Below, piece after piece: positions 30,824-39,481 of a stretch of DNA of 40,443 bases; position 1 is the stretch's first letter; each line of letters begins with the position of its first letter. The notes below the pieces were generated by a model. It worked only from the letters and a program-made list of their open reading frames with translations. It did no database searches and was not told where the DNA came from. The position numbers were made by a program, and so were the translations under genes. Location of the stretch: the NCBI GenBank assembly GCA_947456055.1, contig CANGSR010000006.1, forward strand, positions 1 to 40,443. Reading direction: 5' to 3'. The DNA is from Chitinophagaceae bacterium (lineage in GTDB: Bacteria; Bacteroidota; Bacteroidia; Chitinophagales; Chitinophagaceae).

Positions 30824-31525
30824 ATGTCTCCCAAAACCTACCTCATCGGCATTTTGTTGTTACTTCAATTTCATGGTTTGCAGGCTCAGTCTGGCATCAA
30901 GGATACTTATAGTGATGGCAGTACATGGACATTAAAAGGCAAGGTATTCCCTTGGATAGCCTTAGGTGGAGGTATAAATTATACTTTAGGTTTGGAATAT
31001 GGTTTCAGGAAATACCAATCGGTGGGTATAGATGTTTCTTATGATGATTATAGTTCAGAACATGAGGTATATGATGTGGGCAAACAACAATATGTATCTG
31101 GCCCCAGGGTATATACTGAATGGAGGGGTGTTTTTTTAAACTATCGCAGATATTTTGTCTGCAAGCATACCTTCATTGATTACACAAAGGGTAAAAATTA
31201 CAAAACCAGCTACCTACCCTACCTAAGTGCTTTTGGCAGATACGGCAAAACCGACCTGCACTATGAGAAAGGATATATTACCGACAATCTTAGTTACGAT
31301 GAATGGCAATATTCGGTAGGATGCTTATTGGGTGTAGTGACGGAAAGTTTCGATATCAATATCGGACCGTTTTATAAACAAAGGTATATTACCGATGTTG
31401 AAGAGGAATTTGGGAAAGCGGCATTTCACACACATATGCAACCCATATTCGGTATTAGACTTGGAGTGAATTTGATGTTGAACCTAAAACAGAGTGACCA
31501 TGTATTAGCTAAGTATCTAAATTAG
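30824..31525 (+). CDS. Outer-membrane beta-barrel protein, hypothetical
   Basis: 233 residues from the ATG at 30824, which begins a normal signal peptide (MSPKTYLIGILLLLQFHGLQ, cleavage near AQSG); the frame extends only to a TTG inside the promoter box. Mature strands alternate aromatic and polar residues (YTLGLEYGFRKYQSVGIDVSY, SYLPYLSAFGRYGK, YSVGCLLGVVTESFDINIGP), typical of an 8-12-strand outer-membrane barrel. The C-terminal LGVNLMLNLKQ fits a last strand. No specific family is recognised. It is convergent with the J-domain gene. Confidence 0.75.
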   Translation: MSPKTYLIGILLLLQFHGLQAQSGIKDTYSDGSTWTLKGKVFPWIALGGGINYTLGLEYGFRKYQSVGIDVSYDDYSSEHEVYDVGKQQYVSGPRVYTEWRGVFLNYRRYFVCKHTFIDYTKGKNYKTSYLPYLSAFGRYGKTDLHYEKGYITDNLSYDEWQYSVGCLLGVVTESFDINIGPFYKQRYITDVEEEFGKAAFHTHMQPIFGIRLGVNLMLNLKQSDHVLAKYLN

Positions 31526-31570
31526 CGACAGACATACCTCCATTATGTTTTAACCTTTTACTTTTAACTT

Positions 31571-32218
31571 TTACCTTCTCCCAAACCAATACATAAACAC
31601 GCAGAGCACCAAAGTCACTACTATTATTATATACGGGAACATTGCCTCCTTTCGTGATTGTTTATTACGGTAATCAAGATTATCGGTAATTGCCTGTGTA
31701 CCATCATCAAAGTCTTCAGTAAGCACATACAATCTTGCGTTTATCTCATCAAGGTATTTGAGGGGGAGCAGTTGGCTGGCTTTAATTATTTCATTGACTA
31801 TCTGGATGATTGTAGCTTTATCTCCCTCTAATTGTAAAATAGCTATATGGGAATCAGAGAGTAGCATTAGGATATAAGTCTGCAGGGCACCATGGCTAAT
31901 GCGGTAGGTATCCATGCCGAGCAATTCCTTGTTCAGTTGCTGGTATGTATTAAGTAGCCATGCAGGCGTTGCCGCTTCTTTATAAGATGTACGGCTTCCT
32001 AAACCCGACAACCATCTTTCCTCATCGTATTTTGTCTTCTTTGCAGGAACAGATAAAACCGACCATGCTTCCTGCAACTCCTTGAAATGTGCCTCTGCCA
32101 GTGCATTATCCGGATTTTTATCTGGATGATACTTAAACGCCAATGCCCTATATGCCTTTTTTATTTCGGGCACATTGGCATTAGGTGATACACCAAGCGT
32201 TTTGTAGTAGTCCTTCAC
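31571..32218 (-). CDS. J-domain protein with a C-terminal membrane anchor
   Basis: 215 residues starting with GTG at 32218, because the opening [20 protein letters not shown] is the standard J-domain start. The J domain occupies about 1-68 with the HPD tripeptide at 31-33, needed to stimulate a DnaK-type Hsp70. There is no Gly/Phe or zinc-finger region, so it is not DnaJ itself. The middle (70-190) is helical and unassigned, and a single membrane segment lies at about 196-211, leaving a short WFGRR tail. It could recruit DnaK to the membrane. A TACTTTTG box lies 10 bases before the GTG inside an AAAGTAG-type repeat. Confidence 0.85.
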   Translation of the reverse strand: MKDYYKTLGVSPNANVPEIKKAYRALAFKYHPDKNPDNALAEAHFKELQEAWSVLSVPAKKTKYDEERWLSGLGSRTSYKEAATPAWLLNTYQQLNKELLGMDTYRISHGALQTYILMLLSDSHIAILQLEGDKATIIQIVNEIIKASQLLPLKYLDEINARLYVLTEDFDDGTQAITDNLDYRNKQSRKEAMFPYIIIVVTLVLCVFMYWFGRR

Positions 32219-32228
32219 TTTGTGGAGA

Positions 32229-32305
32229 CAAAAGTAGTAAGTAGAAAGTAGAAAGATGGCATGGAATACTGGTTTGGTATTTAGTAGATAGTATTTAGTA
32301 GATAG
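32229..32305. repeat. AAAGTAG tract with a -7-like box, and a 14-base tandem repeat
   Basis: The left part (32229-32254) is a GTAGAAAGTAGAAAG-type tract. On the minus strand it contains TACTTTTG (32229-32236), the likely promoter of the J-domain gene. The right part is two exact copies of TATTTAGTAGATAG at 32278-32291 and 32292-32305. Confidence 0.6.
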
Positions 32306-32354
32306 TCAATTCCATTAAAAAATTTAGCTGATTCATATGCTAGGCCAATTAGGG

Positions 32355-32960
32355 TTATTTAGTATCCTTAAACTTCCAGAGGTAGAAACAAGCATAGGTG
32401 CGGTAGGGTGCCCATGCGGTGGAAATCTCCTGCATCTGCCTGCGAAATTCCTTTTTATTGGTAATATCCAAATTATAGACCCTGGCCATTGCCTGCTGTA
32501 TGCCAAGATCATCAATTGCAAACACATCTTCCCTGCCCAGGGTAAACATCAATAACATCTCCACCGTCCAGCGGCCTACACCTTTTATCTGGGTGAGAAA
32601 TTCAATTACTTCATCATTACTCATTTGGCGTATAGCCTCATCATCTGTATTATTTTCCAGCATGTAGCGGGCTACATTTTGAACATATCCTACCTTGGCA
32701 TTTGACAAGCCTATTCCTCTTAAAGTATCATATGGGGTATCCAAAATCTGGCGAGCATCTGGCTCATTACCTCCAAATAAATCAAGGAAACGCTTAAATA
32801 TCACATCAGCCACTTTAGTAGACAATTGCTGGCTCATGATGCTGGAACAAAGCCTCAGGCATATGTTCTGACGCTCCTGAAGCAGGTAGGGCTCTACTGA
32901 TTGTAGGACAGGTAGTAATTGTGCATCTTTTGACAAATGCTCCAGATGTGGTTTTGACAT
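32355..32960 (-). CDS. AlkA-type DNA-3-methyladenine glycosylase (HhH-GPD)
   Basis: 201 residues. The helix-hairpin-helix is at about 121-137 (FLTQIKGVGRWTVEMLL), followed by GREDVFAIDDLGIQQAM with the catalytic Asp151. There is no FeS cluster loop, which separates it from endonuclease III and MutY. Enzymes of this group remove alkylated purines in base-excision repair. It lacks the N-terminal AlkA_N domain of E. coli AlkA, as is common for the short bacterial form. It has its own promoter-like box and is not in an operon with the J-domain gene, which begins about 140 bases further downstream. Confidence 0.9.
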   Translation of the reverse strand: MSKPHLEHLSKDAQLLPVLQSVEPYLLQERQNICLRLCSSIMSQQLSTKVADVIFKRFLDLFGGNEPDARQILDTPYDTLRGIGLSNAKVGYVQNVARYMLENNTDDEAIRQMSNDEVIEFLTQIKGVGRWTVEMLLMFTLGREDVFAIDDLGIQQAMARVYNLDITNKKEFRRQMQEISTAWAPYRTYACFYLWKFKDTK

Positions 32961-32990
32961 GGCGCTAAATTTCGATTATTAGATTAATGC

Positions 32991-32998
32991 CAAAATTA
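32991..32998 (-). promoter_or_regulatory. Predicted -7 element of the glycosylase gene
   Basis: TAATTTTG on the minus strand matches TAnnTTTG, 30 bases before the ATG at 32960. Confidence 0.5.
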
Positions 32999-33143
32999 GG
33001 AATCAAAAAATAAGAGTGGACTATTTTTTGCTTTTCATGCAGTTTTCATTCAATTTATTGGACTATTTACCCGAAATCACCCATTTGCAACAAGATTACA
33101 CGTTTCCGCAACATACGTTAATGCCTTTCGGACTACCTTAATC

Positions 33144-33151
33144 TACTTTTG
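33144..33151 (+). promoter_or_regulatory. Predicted -7 element of the Ig-like lipoprotein gene
   Basis: TACTTTTG matches TAnnTTTG, 43 bases before the ATG at 33195. Confidence 0.5.
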
Positions 33152-33194
33152 TATCGTTATTCACCATTACAAAAACAATTCAATTCGCAAAAAA

Positions 33195-34676
33195 ATGAAA
33201 AAGACACTAACTATTTTGGGCCTGTTATTACTAACAGCTACCACCACTACTCTATGGCAGAGTTGTAAAAAAAGTACATCAAACAACACATCCTCCTCGG
33301 GGGCTGTGGCATTGTCAATCCAAACCGGGGCTCAAACAATTCTGCCCGGTGGCACACTACCCTATAGTGCTGTGCTTGTAGACAAATCGGGTAAAACAAG
33401 TACACCATCCAGCATTACATGGAGTATTGCAAGTGCAGGTAGCACTTCTATAGGATCATTTAGCGGAGGCACTTTTACCGCTACAGGCACAGGTTATGGC
33501 ACCATAATGGCCAGTACTACCGTAAATGGCACTACTCTTACAGCATCCGTACCAGTGGGTATTTATGCACCTACAGTATTTGCAGTAGTGCCCAGTGCCG
33601 TTATCTGGACTACAGGCGCAGGTACAATTCCTTTAACACCTGTATATATTGGAACAGGTACCACATCTTACAGCTACTCATCAAGCGATGCTACAGTAGC
33701 TTCGGTAGATGGTTCGGGTGTTATTACTTTTAATAAAACTGGTTCATGTGTAATAACTGTAACTGCCAGTGGACTTACAGGTAGCCCAACTGTACAAGTG
33801 CCTGTACTAGTGGTGGGTATGCCATCTGTTTCATTACCTGTTGTCAGGGTAGCTGTTAATCCTGCTGCCGCACAAATCTTCCGTAATGACAATACTACTT
33901 TAACAGCAACCGCCTATGATGGCTCCGGAGCACAAGTTAGTGGTAGTGCCACATGGGCAATTCAGGACCCATCTATTGCATCGGTAGATCAAACTGGTAA
34001 GGTTACAGGCCTAAGCCTGGGTAAAACAGTTGTAACGGCCACAATTAGCGGCATTACTGGTCAAGCTGAGGTAGATGTACTACCTGATACCGCAATAATT
34101 GTTACCCCATTCTGGGCCAGTCTGGCACCATCTGCCACCAAGCAGTTTACAGCTACTACCTATAGGGTTAACCACTCTGATAAGTCATTGAGCATCATTA
34201 CCCCTAATCCTTCTCTTAGCTGGACAATTCCAACTTATGGCATACCAGTATTTGATATTGCAACCGTTAGTAGTACAGGTTTGGTGACAATGAAATCGAC
34301 AGCTACACTAGGGCTTGCCACCTTTGTAATGGCTGCTGCAAGTTCACCAACCATTGAACCGGGAGTTGCATTATTATCTGTTAGTGATTGCAATTGTGGA
34401 ACTACCACAGCCGGTGTAACCCATATTGGACTGACATCTCCAGCAACGGTTAACCTAAGCCTTATGACCAACCCAACAGCAAATATTATTGCAGCCGCTC
34501 TTGATGCCACTAATACACCTGTTATCGGTGCTACCTTAACCTATTGTACCGATAATATGGCTGCCTGTGCTGTAGATGCTTCTGGAACTATTACAGCAAC
34601 CGGCCCAGGTAGTGCCACTGTTACCATTTGTAATGGAGGGGTAAATACTACTATTACAGTAAATGTAACTTTATAA
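33195..34676 (+). CDS. Lipoprotein with bacterial Ig-like (Big_2) repeats
   Basis: 493 residues. The signal peptide ends at Cys24 (LWQSC), and the KKSTSNNTSSS linker follows. The mature part is a chain of Ig-like domains with the Big_2 pattern, best seen at about 220-297 (TLTATAYDGSGAQVSGSATW, SIASVDQTGKVTGLSLGKTV, VTATISG) and at about 40-115 and 140-205. The last third contains another, less regular, copy and a NCGTTTAGVT cysteine region. Composition is Thr/Ser/Ala-rich with few charged residues. It probably extends from the outer membrane as an adhesin or matrix protein. It is a single gene with a terminator after it. Confidence 0.88.
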   Translation: MKKTLTILGLLLLTATTTTLWQSCKKSTSNNTSSSGAVALSIQTGAQTILPGGTLPYSAVLVDKSGKTSTPSSITWSIASAGSTSIGSFSGGTFTATGTGYGTIMASTTVNGTTLTASVPVGIYAPTVFAVVPSAVIWTTGAGTIPLTPVYIGTGTTSYSYSSSDATVASVDGSGVITFNKTGSCVITVTASGLTGSPTVQVPVLVVGMPSVSLPVVRVAVNPAAAQIFRNDNTTLTATAYDGSGAQVSGSATWAIQDPSIASVDQTGKVTGLSLGKTVVTATISGITGQAEVDVLPDTAIIVTPFWASLAPSATKQFTATTYRVNHSDKSLSIITPNPSLSWTIPTYGIPVFDIATVSSTGLVTMKSTATLGLATFVMAAASSPTIEPGVALLSVSDCNCGTTTAGVTHIGLTSPATVNLSLMTNPTANIIAAALDATNTPVIGATLTYCTDNMAACAVDASGTITATGPGSATVTICNGGVNTTITVNVTL

Positions 34677-34700
34677 TGTCAAATGCATCACTATCATTAT

Positions 34701-34739
34701 AAAAGTAAAAGGCTACCGAAGTGGTAGCCTTTTACTTTT
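34701..34739. terminator. Long bidirectional terminator
   Basis: AAAAGTAAAAGGCTACC and GGTAGCCTTTTACTTTT pair perfectly over 17 bases with a GAAGT loop. It serves the lipoprotein gene and the convergent trigger-factor gene. Confidence 0.92.
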
Positions 34740-34758
34740 ATGTAACGTTTGTTAATAA

Positions 34759-36144
34759 TTAATGATGATGGTGGTGTGCAGCATGTGCATCACCTAATTT
34801 GAAGAATTCTTCTTCACTTATTTCCTTAATTTCCACAGGGAATTGTTGCTCCAACATCCAGAACATCTTAGCAGTAAGTAACCTGCGGTATGTTTCATCC
34901 ATCATCTTTTCGTCATTGGAAATCTTAGACATATAGCCTTCCATCCATGGAGCCTCGTCTTCGTTCTCTAAAGTAAGACCGAAATAACGTAAAACATTAG
35001 CCTTAACATCCTGGTATACTTCCTCACGTGATACATGAACTCCTGATTCAGTAACTATTTGATCAGAAATTAACTGCCAACGCAATTGGTGCTCAAAACT
35101 GCTCCATTCATTTTCAACTTCTTTGGCTGTTTTTGGGTTTTCATTGTTCTCCATCATCCAGCGTTTCAGGAAGTTAACCGGAAGTTCTATTGGAGTTTGG
35201 TGAACCAAATATTCAAAGATTTCATTTTGCAGGCGTTCACTGGTAATACGGTTGAAATCCATACCCAACTCTTCCCTAATTTTCTCTCTAAATTCAGATT
35301 CAGTATTAATATCAAGATCTTTATAAACTGCTTTATAAAGCTCAGTACCCATTTCCAATGGTATGAGCCAACCTATCTTAGTCAAAGTCAATTTATAATA
35401 TTGCTCAGCTCCATTAGGACCAGCTTTAAGTGGGTCTTTGAGGAAAGCTTCAAGCTCATCGGCACTACAAACATCAACCGGGCGGAAAACCAATGTATCT
35501 TCTGGTTTCTTATCCATCAGTTGCTCTTGTAGTGCTGCTGGCATCTTATCCAGCACTTTGGTGTCTTCTACAGGCTCTGCGCTAGCTAAAACCTTACCAT
35601 CAGCATCACATTCTTCATATTTTGCATAGATAATATTTTCCTTGCTAGTTACCAGTTGCTGTGCATCTACATTGCCAAAACGGCGTTTCAGGCGCTCCAT
35701 TTCATCATCCATCATTTGGTCGGTGATGGTGATTTTATAACGAGGCAGGTGTGAATTTTTGATAACCGAACCGAGTTCTACTGCAGGCTTCAAACCTACT
35801 TCAAAATCGAAATCAATGTCGGAAGGTGAAGAGAAGTTAAGCGTCATGAAATGGTCATTAGCCATCATCATAGGCTGAGCAAAAATGCCCAACTTCTGCT
35901 CTTTCATATATGTTTCCAGCTTAGCAGCGGCATTACGCACCACTTCTTCTTTGATAACCGTAGGACCATACATTTTACGTACCAGACCAGACGGTACCAT
36001 ACCTTTACGGAATCCGGGGATATTGGCTTTCTTAGCATACTCCTTCATTGATTTCTCGAACGAGGGCATGTAATCTTCCTTGGCCAGTTTTACGGTGATT
36101 TTGTCGTGAAGGGTACCTATACTTTCGCGTGTTATTGTAGCCAT
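34759..36144 (-). CDS. tig: Trigger factor chaperone with a natural histidine tail
   Basis: 461 residues. The ribosome-binding N-terminal domain (about 1-115) has the signature IPGFRKGMVPSGLVRKMYG at about 42-60 in which the GFRKG motif binds ribosomal protein uL23. The remainder is the helical substrate-cradling part; a recognisable PPIase domain is weak, as is usual in Bacteroidota. The protein ends LGDAHAAHHHHH, with six His in the last eight residues (His454, His457-461). Trigger factor receives nascent chains at the ribosome exit. It is followed by the two-way terminator; the tRNA-Leu upstream has its own terminator. Confidence 0.93.
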   Translation of the reverse strand: MATITRESIGTLHDKITVKLAKEDYMPSFEKSMKEYAKKANIPGFRKGMVPSGLVRKMYGPTVIKEEVVRNAAAKLETYMKEQKLGIFAQPMMMANDHFMTLNFSSPSDIDFDFEVGLKPAVELGSVIKNSHLPRYKITITDQMMDDEMERLKRRFGNVDAQQLVTSKENIIYAKYEECDADGKVLASAEPVEDTKVLDKMPAALQEQLMDKKPEDTLVFRPVDVCSADELEAFLKDPLKAGPNGAEQYYKLTLTKIGWLIPLEMGTELYKAVYKDLDINTESEFREKIREELGMDFNRITSERLQNEIFEYLVHQTPIELPVNFLKRWMMENNENPKTAKEVENEWSSFEHQLRWQLISDQIVTESGVHVSREEVYQDVKANVLRYFGLTLENEDEAPWMEGYMSKISNDEKMMDETYRRLLTAKMFWMLEQQFPVEIKEISEEEFFKLGDAHAAHHHHH

Positions 36145-36164
36145 TGTATGTGTATTTTTAGATT

Positions 36165-36197
36165 TAAAAAATGCAGCCGGAATAGTTCCGGCTGCAT
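36165..36197 (-). terminator. Rho-independent terminator after tRNA-Leu
   Basis: On the minus strand ATGCAGCCGGAA and TTCCGGCTGCAT form a 12-pair stem with a 3-base loop, followed by TTTTTT. It lies 9 bases past the tRNA. Confidence 0.92.
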
Positions 36198-36206
36198 GAT
36201 ATTAGT

Positions 36207-36286
36207 GCGGGTGGAGGGACTCGAACCCCCATGCCTCACGGCACTAGATCCTAAGTCTAGTGTGTCTGCCATTTCACCACACCCGC
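36207..36286 (-). tRNA. tRNA-Leu (anticodon UAG)
   Basis: 80 bases fold as a class II tRNA: acceptor GCGGGTG/CACCCGC, anticodon loop CTTAGGA with TAG at its centre, a variable arm TGCC-GTGA-GGCA, and the TTCGAGT T-loop. The 3' CCA is not encoded, so it must be added after RNase Z processing. Confidence 0.96.
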
Positions 36287-36410
36287 TTTAGGGAGTGCGA
36301 AGGTAAGGAATTAGTTATTTAAAAAACAATTTTTTAGAGAATAGTTTTAAAATTTTAAACAAAAATTCTCCAGTACAATTTTCAAAATGTTATCTAGTAT
36401 TAAACATTAC

Positions 36411-36437
36411 AAAAAGCCGCCCAACTAGAGCGGCTTT
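36411..36437 (-). terminator. Rho-independent terminator after ctaD
   Basis: AAAGCCGC and GCGGCTTT form an 8-pair stem with a 9-base loop, followed on the minus strand by TTTTT. It closes the respiratory operon. Confidence 0.88.
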
Positions 36438-36463
36438 AAAATATCATTAAGTCAAATAATCAA

Positions 36464-38293
36464 TTAATGCTCTTCCTCACCAGGAGCCAAAGGCCTTGTC
36501 TGTGGAATGAAGTCATTACCATGACCATCATCCTTGTAATCATATGCCCAACGGTATACTGTCGGTATTTCGCCAACCCAGTTACCATGACCCGGATTAA
36601 TTTCTGTAGTCCACTCCAGAGTTGGTGATCCCCATGGGTTCTTTTCAGTTACCTTACGGCCACGGAAAATACTCATAAAAAAGTTGAACACAAACAATAA
36701 CTGAGCAAAGAATACAACAGTAGCTACGATACTGATGAATGCATTTACACCCTGGAAATGTTTAAAAGATTCCCATGCTGAATAATCGTAGTAACGACGT
36801 GGCATACCAGCGATACCTTCATAGTGCATAGGCCAGAAGATCAAGTAAGCACCAATGAATGTAATAAAGAAGTGAATATAAGCCAATGTATTATTCAGGA
36901 AGCGTCCATACATCTTAGGGAACCAATGGTAGATACCAGCAAACATACCAAAGAACGCAGATACACCCATTACAATGTGGAAGTGAGCCACAACGAAGTA
37001 AGTATCGTGTAAGTGTATATCCAAAGCTGAGTTACCCAGGAAGATACCTGTAAGACCACCAGAGATGAATAATGAGACGAAACCTAATGCAAACAGCATT
37101 GGAGGATTGAAACGAATATTGCCTCTCCAGATAGTTGTTATCCAGTTGAACACCTTAACAGCTGATGGTACTGCAATCAACAATGTCAACAGTACGAATA
37201 TAGAACCCAGGAACGGACTCATACCTGTAACGAACATGTGGTGCGCCCATACAAGGAATGCAAGTAAAGTAATACCCACCAATGAGATAATCATTGCGAA
37301 GTAACCGAAGATTGGTTTACGACTGTGGTTAGAAAGCACCTCAGAAGCCATACCCATACCCGGAAGCATAATGATATACACCTCAGGATGACCTAAGAAC
37401 CAGAATAAGTGTTGGTAAAGGATAGCAGAACCGCCGATGTGTGGAAGTGCCTTACCACCTATAAAAATTTCAGAAAGATAGAAGCTGGTACCAAAATTAC
37501 GGTCGAATATCAACAATACGAAACCAGAGAATAATACAGGGAAAGATAATACACCCAATACAGCTGTAAAGAACAGCGCCCATATAGTCAATGGTAAACG
37601 TGTCATAGTCATACCCTTTGTACGCATATTCAGTACAGTTGAGATATAGTTTAGACCACCTAAAAGTGAAGATACAACGAAGGTAGCCATACTTAACAAC
37701 CACAAATCCATACCAACACCAGAACCTAAAGAAGCTTCCTTCAATGCACTTAATGGAGGATAAGTAGTCCAACCACCACTGGCAGGACCAGTCTCAACAA
37801 ACAAGGAAACAAACATTAAAATACTAGCCAGGAAGAAGAACCAATAAGATAACATGTTCATGAAAGGAGAGGCCATATCACGTGCACCAATCTGTAGTGG
37901 TATCAGGATGTTAGCAAAGGTTCCGCTCAATCCAGCTGTCAATACAAAGAATACAAGGATAGTTCCGTGCATGGTAACCAATGCATAATAGAACTCAGGA
38001 GATAATTTACCACCTTTAGCCCACTCGCCTAATACTTTTTCCATAATAGGAAAAGTACTATCAGGGAAACCCAATTGCAAACGGAAGAATACGGACATCA
38101 AGGCACCAATCATGGCCCAAATGATACCAGTAATCAAAAACTGCTTACCAATGACTTTATGATCCTGGCAGAAAATATATTTCCAGATAAAATGTTGCTC
38201 ATGATGGTCGTGCCCATGGTCATCGTGATGGCCGGCAGACTCAGCAGCATGTGATACGTTTGATCCCTGAATTATGATATGTTCGTTACTCAT
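36464..38293 (-). CDS. ctaD: Cytochrome c oxidase subunit I
   Basis: 609 residues with 12 or more membrane segments. Ligands are clear: His109 (heme a), His302 and Tyr306 in GHPEVY (CuB and its cross-linked Tyr), His351 and His352 (CuB), His437 (heme a3) and His439 (heme a) in VVAHFHIVMG. Glu304 in GHPEVY marks the A1-type proton path of aa3 oxidases. The N-terminal 35 residues are unusually rich in His and Asp (GHHDDHGHDHHEQH), perhaps a copper or metal-handling tail. It follows ctaC by 51 bases. The enzyme reduces O2 and pumps protons in the inner membrane. Confidence 0.97.
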   Translation of the reverse strand: MSNEHIIIQGSNVSHAAESAGHHDDHGHDHHEQHFIWKYIFCQDHKVIGKQFLITGIIWAMIGALMSVFFRLQLGFPDSTFPIMEKVLGEWAKGGKLSPEFYYALVTMHGTILVFFVLTAGLSGTFANILIPLQIGARDMASPFMNMLSYWFFFLASILMFVSLFVETGPASGGWTTYPPLSALKEASLGSGVGMDLWLLSMATFVVSSLLGGLNYISTVLNMRTKGMTMTRLPLTIWALFFTAVLGVLSFPVLFSGFVLLIFDRNFGTSFYLSEIFIGGKALPHIGGSAILYQHLFWFLGHPEVYIIMLPGMGMASEVLSNHSRKPIFGYFAMIISLVGITLLAFLVWAHHMFVTGMSPFLGSIFVLLTLLIAVPSAVKVFNWITTIWRGNIRFNPPMLFALGFVSLFISGGLTGIFLGNSALDIHLHDTYFVVAHFHIVMGVSAFFGMFAGIYHWFPKMYGRFLNNTLAYIHFFITFIGAYLIFWPMHYEGIAGMPRRYYDYSAWESFKHFQGVNAFISIVATVVFFAQLLFVFNFFMSIFRGRKVTEKNPWGSPTLEWTTEINPGHGNWVGEIPTVYRWAYDYKDDGHGNDFIPQTRPLAPGEEEH

Positions 38294-38344
38294 TTTAAAA
38301 CTCTTTTTGGCTAGATTCAGATTAATTGATTAATTAATAGCCGG

Positions 38345-39397
38345 TTAATTCTTTGTTACCGCTTTAACAGTGTCTGCTTTAGGTGCTTCAGTAGTAGCTG
38401 CTGGTTTAGCATCAGCAGGTGCACTATGATTCATTGCATAGTATGATTGCTGGCTTGCTAACCATTTATCATAATCAGCCTGAGATTGAACTACTACAGT
38501 TCCTCTCATTGCATAGTGACCTTTACCACATAACTGATCGCAGGCTATTTCATAAACGAAGTCAGGATTTTTGGTAATCAACTTCATTGAATCTGTAGTA
38601 ATGGTAGGTGTAAAACACAAAGTAGTAGTAATACCCGGAACAGCATCCATTTTCATACGGAAGTGTGGCAAACCAACATCATGAATTACATCACGAGAAC
38701 AAATAAGCAATTTCACAGGCTTGTTTACCACAACGTGCAATTCACCACTCTGAGAGATTATATCATCCATATTGTGCGGATCTGTCCAATCCATACCAAG
38801 GATATTAGTAGCATCATTAATAGAACGGAAATCACGCTTGCCTAACTCATTGTCTTTACCTGGGTATCTAACAATCCAGTTAAATTGTTTACCAACAACC
38901 TCAACAATTGTAGCATCAGCCGGAGCAGGGGCAGTAACATCATACCAGTTACGAAGACCGATTGCCACCAATATAGCCATTGCAATAGCAGGGATAGTAG
39001 TCCAGATTAACTCCAATTTGTTACTATGAGCGAAGAAAAAGGAAGGACGATTTTCAGAAGCACGGTATTTATAGCAGAACCAAAACAGAACCGCCTGAGT
39101 TGCAAAAAATACAATACCTGTTACAACGATGGTGTAATAGAACATATTGTCGTAATTAACCCCAGTACGGCAAGCCGCTACCGGAAGCATACGGTCAACA
39201 AATATGCTATGGCAAAACCATATTCCCCACATGCCCAATGCAAATACTACGAGCAGTAATACTGCCATAATATTGTTGGTTTGTGCTTTTACCTTCTCAC
39301 CTCCGCGCAACACTGCTGAGTGCTCGCTAGCCTTTCCAATCTGGTAGATAATGATAAATACCAGTATTATCAATGTTATTATTATAAATACCGACAT
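38345..39397 (-). CDS. ctaC: Cytochrome c oxidase subunit II
   Basis: 350 residues. Four hydrophobic segments are visible (about 4-20, 43-62, 85-108, 129-148), more than the usual two, and the CuA domain follows on the outer side. CuA ligands are His239 (DVIHD), Cys286 and Cys290 (CDQLCGKGH), His294 and Met297. The residue two places after the first Cys is Gln288 where Glu is usual; since the ligand there is a backbone carbonyl, binding should persist. A Pro/Ala/Lys-rich tail of about 35 residues ends the protein. It accepts electrons from cytochrome c or the ACIII module and feeds subunit I. Confidence 0.95.
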   Translation of the reverse strand: MSVFIIITLIILVFIIIYQIGKASEHSAVLRGGEKVKAQTNNIMAVLLLVVFALGMWGIWFCHSIFVDRMLPVAACRTGVNYDNMFYYTIVVTGIVFFATQAVLFWFCYKYRASENRPSFFFAHSNKLELIWTTIPAIAMAILVAIGLRNWYDVTAPAPADATIVEVVGKQFNWIVRYPGKDNELGKRDFRSINDATNILGMDWTDPHNMDDIISQSGELHVVVNKPVKLLICSRDVIHDVGLPHFRMKMDAVPGITTTLCFTPTITTDSMKLITKNPDFVYEIACDQLCGKGHYAMRGTVVVQSQADYDKWLASQQSYYAMNHSAPADAKPAATTEAPKADTVKAVTKN

Positions 39398-39481
39398 AGT
39401 CGCTCAGCTTATATTTACTTGTTAAAATTTAATCTTTAATGTTGTGTATTAATATTTGTGCTTTTAGGCACTAAACCAAAA

